A stretch of DNA of 8,020 nt from Candidatus Zixiibacteriota bacterium (GTDB lineage Bacteria > Zixibacteria > MSB-5A5 > GN15 > FEB-12), in NCBI GenBank assembly GCA_030642845.1, contig DAOWMZ010000062.1, positions 1 to 8,020 on the forward strand, given 5' to 3'. The stretch's first letter is position 1. Each line of letters begins with the position of its first letter. Of the stretch, positions 1 to 5,961 are shown piece after piece. The translations under genes were made by a program, and so were the position numbers. The notes beneath the pieces were generated by a model. The model saw only the letters and a program-made list of their open reading frames with translations. It ran no database searches and was not told where the DNA came from.

Positions 1-1314
1 ATCTGAAGTCTGCCATGAATTTTGATCATAGAAATAAGCGTGAAAGTCATAATCCTCACCATTACTCTCAGCCTTCAAATAATATTTATTACTGGTCGAA
101 AGCCTCAACTGCCATTGGCGGCTAAGGGGAGCATTATATTCAGCGTGTAGAGCCAGATAGGTTCCATTATAATCATCTTTTCTGGAGGTATATCTATAAT
201 CGGTCCATGTCCTGCTGTTCAGGGTATCCATTTGCTGTGGAGTATCATCATGATACCTGTAGTCAAAACTTCGATTATTACTGGTATATGACGAATGATA
301 ACTATCATAATCATAATCGAAACCGATTCCAAATCGTACTATAGCACCAAATTTTCTATCATATTTTGGAAAATAATTCCAAACATCCTGAATCAGAAGA
401 TAATCATTCGCTCCTGTTCCAGTTATCAATCCTTCTTTCTCCAAAAATGAAATTATTTTTTTAAGTGATTCAATCCTATGAATTCTATAGTCAATAGCAT
501 GTTTCTGCCGGTATTGATAAATTATTTCAGTAAGATCCAACATATTGAGTTGAGTAGGATTTTTCACCAGAAGCCCATCTTTTTTTAACTCATCAATAAT
601 ATAAAGTGCAGTCGAGGCATAACCCCCTTCATATAATCGCCCCCAACCGGTTAATAACTCTCCATCAGCAGAAATAAACCTGTTATCATTTCTCATATTA
701 GCATCAGTCCAGGATTGATAAGCAGTAGTGTAAGGTTCATAGTAATATTTGTGCTCACTATATAATTCTCTATTATCTTTTGGAACCTCTGAATAGCGAT
801 AAAATAAATTTGTTTTAGCAGAAATGAAAAAATCATCATAGAGATAATGACCGGCATCTATATGATTGTTTATTCTAAAATTATAATGTCTTGAAGATCT
901 ATCATAATTATTCTGATTCCAATAGTTTGAATGGTTTTCCGTACTGTTATTGTGATAAGAATTGAAATTAATATTCGTATTTAGTGATGTGTTAATATTA
1001 AAAAATTTGGGAATTGTAACATATTCATAATCTAAACCAGTCCCCAATGCAAAAGTAAATACGTCATTATCTCTATCTATATTACTTACATAGTTATCAA
1101 CATACGGCGCAACGTGATCTTCATCTATTTTTCTTTTATCATAGTTACCCTGAAGCCTGAAAGAACCATCCACCCGCCATTCCAGATCCACGAATCTCTC
1201 CGGGATATAATCCGGAATTTTGAAATCCAAAGTATCAGCAAATCCGTTTGTTGCTATTCCACATAATATTATCAATAAAATAGCAAGACCAATTTTATTG
1301 GAAAATTTATACAT
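1..1314 (-). CDS. Secreted, probable outer-membrane beta-barrel protein (5' part, runs off the left edge)
   Basis: An uninterrupted frame of 438 codons reads from the ATG at 1314-1312 to the window edge without a stop, so the C-terminus lies outside. The start is supported by a GGGGAG ribosome binding site 5 nt upstream. Residues 1-26 form a clear Sec signal peptide: Lys at positions 3 and 7, a hydrophobic core at 9-20, and a likely cleavage after NGFA. The mature part is rich in Asn, Tyr, Asp and aromatic residues and shows alternating polar/hydrophobic stretches typical of transmembrane beta strands (about 85-175 and 320-435). In between, residues about 222-300 switch to a helical, charged segment beginning GWGRLYEGGYAST and ending near FLEKEGL, resembling a small domain inserted in the barrel. 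I do not recognise a named family. The outer-membrane location is inferred from composition and the signal peptide; a large periplasmic beta protein is the alternative. The gene is co-oriented with rsmB but separated from it by 276 bp. Confidence 0.8.
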   Translation of the reverse strand, partial: MYKFSNKIGLAILLIILCGIATNGFADTLDFKIPDYIPERFVDLEWRVDGSFRLQGNYDKRKIDEDHVAPYVDNYVSNIDRDNDVFTFALGTGLDYEYVTIPKFFNINTSLNTNINFNSYHNNSTENHSNYWNQNNYDRSSRHYNFRINNHIDAGHYLYDDFFISAKTNLFYRYSEVPKDNRELYSEHKYYYEPYTTAYQSWTDANMRNDNRFISADGELLTGWGRLYEGGYASTALYIIDELKKDGLLVKNPTQLNMLDLTEIIYQYRQKHAIDYRIHRIESLKKIISFLEKEGLITGTGANDYLLIQDVWNYFPKYDRKFGAIVRFGIGFDYDYDSYHSSYTSNNRSFDYRYHDDTPQQMDTLNSRTWTDYRYTSRKDDYNGTYLALHAEYNAPLSRQWQLRLSTSNKYYLKAESNGEDYDFHAYFYDQNSWQTSD

Positions 1315-1319
1315 ATCCA

Positions 1320-1325
1320 CTCCCC
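1320..1325 (-). promoter_or_regulatory. Ribosome binding site of the outer-membrane protein gene
   Basis: On the minus strand GGGGAG lies 5 nt before the ATG at 1314. It is the strongest Shine-Dalgarno match in the window and fixes the start of this gene. A second ATG at 1327-1325 is out of frame (13 nt away) and can be ignored. Confidence 0.7.
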
Positions 1326-1468
1326 ATGAAAGATTGTTAACTCTGTTTAAATCAAACACATGCGCTTAATATATCTCTTATACTCTTTAATAAAGAATAT
1401 CTTCCAAAAAAAAATAGGCATGTTAAAATATAATAGAATAATATCATGGGAAAATCAAACTTATTAAT

Positions 1469-1529
1469 TGTAGGGACAGGTCTCTGTGCCTGTCCAGGTA
1501 AAGAACAACCACAGGGGATTGCCCCTACA
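1469..1529. repeat. Palindromic intergenic repeat (REP-like element, TGTAGGG...CCCTACA)
   Basis: The 61-bp element is bounded by complementary ends, TGTAGGG (1469-1475) and CCCTACA (1523-1529). Inside are two hairpins. GGACAGG (1474-1480) pairs with CCTGTCC (1489-1495) around an 8-nt loop, and AGGGG (1513-1517) pairs with CCCCT (1522-1526) around ATTG. The element is markedly more GC-rich than its AT-rich surroundings. The wording 'tagggacaggtctctgtgcc' and 'ggggattgcccctaca' matches, from memory, a type of dispersed intergenic repeat common in many environmental bacterial genomes. No transposase or target-site duplication is seen here. Only one copy lies in the window, so its repeat status rests on recognition and on its internal structure. 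Confidence 0.65.
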
Positions 1530-1590
1530 TCAGGTATTACAATTTTGGTAAATTAGGCGTGGTAGGGAAAGAATAATAGGAATAGCAATA

Positions 1591-2955
1591 TCAGTGGAGT
1601 TTTTTCTTTAAACGAACGCAGAAGGATCCATCCATATCACCAACCAGAGGATATGTTTTTACAAATCCACGGCTGGTTACCAGATCATCATCAAAATATT
1701 CTCTTGCGGTATCTATTTCAAATCGTGGGTTTTTCAATAGAAACTCTTCTACAATCTGATCATTCTCTGCTCTTAGAATTGTACAGGTGGAGTAAACCAG
1801 AATTCCCCCCGGCTTGACAAGTTTACCGGCATGCTGGAGCATACTGGTTTGAATCTTAGACAGATTGACAATATCCTCTTTGGTTTTCGTCCACCGCAGG
1901 TCAGAATTTTTCCCTGCTGTTCCCCACCCGGTGCAGGGGGGATCAAGAAGAACCCGATCAAACATACCGCCTTCAAACAGAAGCATATCACAGACAACCG
2001 GAGAGATAATTTTTATCCCCAATCGCTGTGCGTTTTCCTGAACCAATTGTAATCGTAACTGTGATTTATCAACGGCAGTCACACGTCCTTTGTTGCGCAT
2101 TCGGATAGCGGCATATGTTGCTTTTCCTCCGGGAGCGGTTGTCAGATCAACCATGTTCATACCCTGCTTTGGATTGAGAAGCCTGACCGGAAGACCTGCT
2201 GATTCATCCTGGACAAAAACTTTTCCGGTGTCGATAAGTTCGCTCCGCAGGGGAAGGCCGCTTTCATTGATATGAATAAATTCCGGAAGATATTTACCAT
2301 AGGAAAATTCGATATTGTTTTTCTGAAGCAGGTTGGCTACTTCATCCGGTTTGGTTTTCAAAAAATTTACGCGATATGTTACATGCGGTGGAGCATTAAA
2401 TGCCACCAGCATTTTCTCTGTCCGTTCAATTCCAAATTCACTAATGGCATATTGCACTAAGAAATCGGGGAAGCTGTAAAAATCTCCAAGATGTTTAACG
2501 GGGTATTCATGTTTGTCCACAAAGACAACTTTTTCCGGTTCACGCAGAGCTGATCGCATTACGGCGTTTACCAGATTAGCTCTTGAACGATCAGTCATAT
2601 ACAGAGCCAGGTTAACAGATTCTGATACTGCTGCTGCCGCAGGAATCCTATCGGTATAATGTAACTGGAAAAATCCTAACCGTAGGATATTTACCAGGCG
2701 GGGAGGAAGTTTCATTGCCGGCCGAGCTAAATAGAATTTAATTTCATGATCCAGACGGCGGCGCATTTTGGTTGTTCCATTAACTAATTGTAAAAGAAAT
2801 CGTTTATCAATTGATCTGAATGTTTTACCATCCATAACTTTGACAAGAGCCCTGTCAGTTGCAACTCCGTTTTCAATCAACAGGAGAGCTTCGATCGCTG
2901 TAGCTCTTACCGGATCAAATTTCTTTTGCCTTTTTCCCTTACTACCAATATTCAT
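1591..2955 (-). CDS. rsmB: 16S rRNA (cytosine(967)-C(5))-methyltransferase RsmB
   Basis: RsmB transfers a methyl group from S-adenosylmethionine to C5 of cytosine 967 of 16S rRNA in the cytoplasm. The 454-residue length is normal. Residues about 12-140 form the NusB-like RNA-binding domain (DKRFLLQLVNGTTKMRRRLD around 50-69). The link to the catalytic domain carries VFVQDESAGLP (246-256). The Rossmann methyltransferase domain shows SAM motif I DLTTAPGGK (270-278), the acidic ribose-binding Asp in VDKSQLRL (295-302), motif IV DPPC with Cys341, and motif VI STC with the presumed nucleophile Cys391. The C-terminal DGSFCVRLKK (442-451) corresponds to the usual DGFF-x-A-x-L ending. Motif I is slightly atypical, with TTAPGGK rather than CAAPGGK, but all catalytic residues are present. 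The ATG at 2955 follows the radical SAM gene stop by 6 bp and has no good Shine-Dalgarno, suggesting translational coupling. A relative such as RsmF is less likely because of the NusB domain. Confidence 0.95.
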   Translation of the reverse strand: MNIGSKGKRQKKFDPVRATAIEALLLIENGVATDRALVKVMDGKTFRSIDKRFLLQLVNGTTKMRRRLDHEIKFYLARPAMKLPPRLVNILRLGFFQLHYTDRIPAAAAVSESVNLALYMTDRSRANLVNAVMRSALREPEKVVFVDKHEYPVKHLGDFYSFPDFLVQYAISEFGIERTEKMLVAFNAPPHVTYRVNFLKTKPDEVANLLQKNNIEFSYGKYLPEFIHINESGLPLRSELIDTGKVFVQDESAGLPVRLLNPKQGMNMVDLTTAPGGKATYAAIRMRNKGRVTAVDKSQLRLQLVQENAQRLGIKIISPVVCDMLLFEGGMFDRVLLDPPCTGWGTAGKNSDLRWTKTKEDIVNLSKIQTSMLQHAGKLVKPGGILVYSTCTILRAENDQIVEEFLLKNPRFEIDTAREYFDDDLVTSRGFVKTYPLVGDMDGSFCVRLKKKLH

Positions 2956-2961
2956 AATATT

Positions 2962-5514
2962 TTATAAATCCATCGGGTCAATTTTATTTCCATTTTCATC
3001 AATATGATAAAATTCTTTTCGGTGAAGTCGGTCAGCCAACACCCTAACGTTCTCTTTCTCAAAAAGCTGTTCCAAAATTTCTGTGGGGCGAACATAACCG
3101 CCATCTCCCAGACCAAGAGTCATTTTGAGAATATCCCCTTCAATCAGAAGCTCATATATTGCAGGGCGGATATTAATTACAGTGGTCTTCTTTTTCCCCA
3201 CCCTTTCAACTTCGAGAATTTCTTTGTCCAGAACACTTTTGATCTTACTATTTAAATCGGCAAATGATGTCTCTTTTTCAAGCTTTAGATTATAAACAGC
3301 TCGATTAAGACGGGCAGTTAAAGAAACCGCTTTGCCTGCAACATTTCGGATATCATAAATTTCCATCCCCTCAGGTATTTCTTTCCGGATATCTTCAATC
3401 ATATAAGGCATTACATTTGTATCCAGGATAATATCCATGTATTCAGCTTCTGAAGTAATCCCCAATGACAATGGAGGGCCAAACGAAAGTTTCATATTCG
3501 GATTAAATCCCTGGCTGTAAGCAATGGGAACCCCTGAACGGCGGAACGCTCTTTCCAAAGTGCGTAAATTATCGAGATGCGACATATATTTATATCTGTT
3601 ATCTCTTCCCCAGCGCAGACGGAGCCTGTTTTTGGTTGGAGCAGATACATTTTGTGAGGGTACTTTCTTTTTGCTTCGGCCAAATTCCATTTTCCCCACA
3701 TAGGCATCTCCGTTTTCATCATCATTTTCAAATGGAACATATTTCTGCATCTGGGTTGAAGTCCGTTTTCTCTCTTTATGAAGATGCTCTGCGGATGGAC
3801 CTTTTCTAATATGAGACCAGGGGAGATCGGCACTGAATGGAATAGCTTTTAAATAGTCGTTTACTTTAAGATCATTTTCTTTGAGAACTTCAAACCATAA
3901 ATCGGGCTTTAAATCTTCAGACCAGCTATCAAAACGAGCTCCCTGATCAAAAACAGATTCTATAACCGGGGCCAGTTCTCTGCCACCTCTTCCCAAAACA
4001 GCCTGCAAAACTGAACTTTCACAATTAGTATGCTTGAAATTAACATTCCGGTTCCGGATACTTTTTTTAATAAACATTAATTTTCTTAATATTTCATCAA
4101 CATTAAGAGTAGCATCCCATTGGAATGGAGTGTGTGGTTCAGCCACAAACGGTGACAGGGTAACATTAACAGTTTTCCTGCCGGGGTATTTTTTGCCAAT
4201 CTCATAGACCTTATTTATAATATCTACAACTCCCTGTAGATCCTCTTCGGTTTCAGTCGGAAGTCCAATAATGAAATACAACTTGATACTTGTCCACCCT
4301 TTTCTGAAAGCCATATCAGCCGTATCAAAAATAGCAGTATCGGTAACATCCTTGCGGATAAACCGGCGCATCCGTTCCGTGCCAGCTTCGGGAGCAATTG
4401 TCAAACCGGCTTTGCGTACTTTTTTGACAGCATCCAATAGCTTTGGTGAAATAGTCCCGGGGCGCAGTGATGGAACCGAGATTGAAATTTTTTGTTTTTC
4501 CAATCTTCTCGCCAATGTTATAGCCAATTTTTCAATTTTCGGATAATCCGAAGTGGAAAGGGACAATAATGATATGCTTTCATGCCCGGTATTGCCAACT
4601 TGTACTTCAACCTGCCGAAGAATATCTTCAGCCGGACGTACCCTTACGGGTTTGTACATCGTTCCGGCCTGACAGAACCGGCAACCCTGCGGACAGCCGC
4701 GCATTATCTCAATACTAAGATGTCCCTGGGCAATATCTATCAATGATACAATCGGATTATCAGGATAAAATTCCGGTTTGAGTTCTTTCATTACCCGGGC
4801 TTTTATTTCCGCCGGTGCAAAGTCATTTATAGGCTGTCTGTTATTATCATAGAAGCGCGGGATATAAACCGATTCTACTTTTTTGCAGATGGCTTCTAAT
4901 TTTTCTTCTCTTGATAAACCCTTTTTTTTATTTAAGATGCTAAGTATCTCAATCAATCCCTCTTCGGCATCACCAATAAAAAAACAGTCCACAAAATCGG
5001 CTATTGGTTCGGGATTATAAACCGCCGGTCCACCGGCAAAGACTATCGGATGAGAATCATTTCTATCTTTTGACTTAATGGGAATCCCGGCCATATCAAG
5101 CATGTTGAGCATATTAGTATAGACCATCTCGTATGAGAGGGTAAACCCGATAGCATCAAACTCATTTATTGGTGTTGAAGACTCCAGAGAAAAAAGAGGG
5201 ATATCTTCCTGGCGCATTATTTTTTCGGCATCATGGTCAACCGCAAAAACCCGTTCGCATAAAAACCGGTCATCCTTGTTTACAATATTATAAAGGGTTT
5301 GAAGCCCTAAATAGGATTGTCCGATTTCATATTTATCAGGAAAAGCATGGACATATTTAAGACGGTTCTCATGGTCTTTGATAATTTGACCCGGTTCACC
5401 GCCGACATAACGCCCCGGTTTTATTACAAAAGGGAATAATTTATTTTCAAGAATTTTTCTAATACCCATAAGTTGCTTCGTTATCATATATTTAAATTTC
5501 TTATATATAGCCAA
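2962..5514 (-). CDS. Radical SAM protein of the TIGR03960 type fused to a C-terminal DUF2344 (TIGR03936) domain
   Basis: This 850-residue protein has three parts. Residues about 30-200 form a cobalamin-binding-like N-terminal domain (KPGRYVGGE 32-40, AFPDKYEIGQSYLGLQ 57-72, FAGGPAVYNPEP 159-170) without a classic DxHxxG B12 motif. Residues about 255-490 form the radical SAM barrel, with the 4Fe-4S cysteines Cys274, Cys278 and Cys281 in CPQGCRFC, then TIAPEAGTERMRR (372-384) and GLPTETEEDL (417-426). After a charged linker (575-628), residues about 629-830 form DUF2344 (MSHLDNLRTLERAFRRSG, YSQGFNPNMKLSFGPPLSLG). The exact reaction is not known to me; neighbouring rsmB suggests RNA modification, as inference. 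The longest frame starts at TTG 5514; ATG codons lie at 5487 (residue 10) and 5469 (residue 16). Family members usually begin 10-20 residues before the KPGRY motif, so 5469, with a weak GAAG 6 nt upstream, is the most likely true start. Residue numbers here count from the TTG. Confidence 0.9.
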   Translation of the reverse strand: MAIYKKFKYMITKQLMGIRKILENKLFPFVIKPGRYVGGEPGQIIKDHENRLKYVHAFPDKYEIGQSYLGLQTLYNIVNKDDRFLCERVFAVDHDAEKIMRQEDIPLFSLESSTPINEFDAIGFTLSYEMVYTNMLNMLDMAGIPIKSKDRNDSHPIVFAGGPAVYNPEPIADFVDCFFIGDAEEGLIEILSILNKKKGLSREEKLEAICKKVESVYIPRFYDNNRQPINDFAPAEIKARVMKELKPEFYPDNPIVSLIDIAQGHLSIEIMRGCPQGCRFCQAGTMYKPVRVRPAEDILRQVEVQVGNTGHESISLLSLSTSDYPKIEKLAITLARRLEKQKISISVPSLRPGTISPKLLDAVKKVRKAGLTIAPEAGTERMRRFIRKDVTDTAIFDTADMAFRKGWTSIKLYFIIGLPTETEEDLQGVVDIINKVYEIGKKYPGRKTVNVTLSPFVAEPHTPFQWDATLNVDEILRKLMFIKKSIRNRNVNFKHTNCESSVLQAVLGRGGRELAPVIESVFDQGARFDSWSEDLKPDLWFEVLKENDLKVNDYLKAIPFSADLPWSHIRKGPSAEHLHKERKRTSTQMQKYVPFENDDENGDAYVGKMEFGRSKKKVPSQNVSAPTKNRLRLRWGRDNRYKYMSHLDNLRTLERAFRRSGVPIAYSQGFNPNMKLSFGPPLSLGITSEAEYMDIILDTNVMPYMIEDIRKEIPEGMEIYDIRNVAGKAVSLTARLNRAVYNLKLEKETSFADLNSKIKSVLDKEILEVERVGKKKTTVINIRPAIYELLIEGDILKMTLGLGDGGYVRPTEILEQLFEKENVRVLADRLHRKEFYHIDENGNKIDPMDL

Positions 5515-5652
5515 TATACGAACTCAGTGCAATAAATTCCTTTATTAGAATTTTTTATTTTATTAAACCCACACTATTTAACTTTATACCTGACAATCAT
5601 TCACTGATTGTGTAAATTTGCTATTTAGAATTATGAAATTGGATATACCCGA
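5515..5652. promoter_or_regulatory. Divergent intergenic region, presumed to hold promoters for both operons
   Basis: These 138 bp separate the divergently read radical SAM gene (minus) and the acyl carrier gene (plus), so promoters for both should lie here. The region is strongly AT-rich. No convincing -35/-10 pair at 16-18 bp spacing was found for either strand: TTGTCA (5596-5591, minus) and TAGAAT (5626-5631, plus) are isolated half-matches. A TAAATTTG at 5613-5620 fits the TAnnTTTG -7 box of Bacteroidetes, but no matching upstream TTTG was identified. A second, AT-only inverted repeat, AATAAA-TTCC-TTTATT, lies at 5531-5546. Confidence 0.5.
5593..5611. promoter_or_regulatory. Perfect inverted repeat ACAATCA-TTCAC-TGATTGT, possible operator
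   Basis: Two perfect 7-bp half-sites (5593-5599 and 5605-5611) are separated by 5 bp, giving 12 bp between half-site centres. They lie 41 bp upstream of the acyl carrier start and between divergent genes. The geometry suits a dimeric DNA-binding regulator. No regulator gene is visible in the window, and the site could be chance in AT-rich DNA. Confidence 0.35.
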
Positions 5653-5961
5653 ATGACAATAAATGAAAAAACAACTGATTTAGTCTATGCTGCTATTGAT
5701 GATCTTAATCGACAGAGAGATCCCTCGCAACTTATTGAAAAATCATTAGATACAGTCCTGACCGGCTCTTCTTCAAAGCTTGACTCATTAGGGTTGGTCA
5801 CTTTTATAGTCTCCGTTGAAGAGAAAATAGATGAGATATTCAACAGATTGATAACCCTGACGAATTTCGACTTTATACAAAATAGTAATGATGAATCGCT
5901 GACAGTCGGTTCTCTTATTGGGTATATAACTAAGAAAATAGATAATAATGATGGTGACTGA
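5653..5961 (+). CDS. Acyl carrier protein, partner of the downstream FkbH-like enzyme
   Basis: A 102-residue acidic protein with the fold signature of an acyl carrier protein. Residues about 5-37 form helix I and its loop, and SKLDSLGLVTFIVSVEEKI (41-59) contains the D-S-L phosphopantetheine site with Ser45, followed by helix II. LTVGSLIGYITKKI (83-96) is the last helix. The protein would be cytoplasmic and needs a phosphopantetheinyl transferase, not encoded here. The loop between helix II and the final helix is longer than in fatty-acid ACPs, which from memory is also true of carriers found beside FkbH homologues. It therefore probably carries a specialised acyl group, for example glyceryl, rather than serving fatty-acid synthesis. 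The ATG at 5653 has only a weak GGA about 10 nt upstream, and no other in-frame start competes. The last 14 bp overlap the FkbH-like gene, so the two are very likely co-translated. Confidence 0.88.
   Translation: MTINEKTTDLVYAAIDDLNRQRDPSQLIEKSLDTVLTGSSSKLDSLGLVTFIVSVEEKIDEIFNRLITLTNFDFIQNSNDESLTVGSLIGYITKKIDNNDGD

Larger units (their letters stand above)
1315..1590. other. Intergenic region between rsmB and the outer-membrane protein gene
   Basis: This 276-bp gap lies downstream of rsmB and upstream of the barrel gene, both read on the minus strand. I see no gene in it. The part next to the barrel gene (1330-1440) is very AT-rich, with a run of nine A at 1406-1414 and a 13-bp palindrome, TCTTTA-A-TAAAGA, at 1384-1396. 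It is a plausible promoter zone, but I cannot place -35/-10 boxes with confidence. The middle holds the palindromic repeat at 1469-1529. No classical terminator (GC stem followed by a T run) is visible after the rsmB stop; the repeat's stems could serve that role without a T tract. Confidence 0.6.

Noticed and set aside
1384..1396. TCTTTA-A-TAAAGA palindrome as an operator of the outer-membrane gene
   Set aside because: It is short and built almost entirely of A/T in an AT-rich spacer, so I cannot separate it from chance.
3492..3833. A 113-codon minus-strand frame inside the radical SAM gene
   Set aside because: It overlaps in another frame the coding sequence for the conserved linker and DUF2344 region, has no recognisable domain and looks like a shadow.
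5531..5546. AATAAA-TTCC-TTTATT hairpin in the divergent region
   Set aside because: The arms are only A and T in very AT-rich DNA, so it is weak as a terminator or operator; mentioned only in the region entry.
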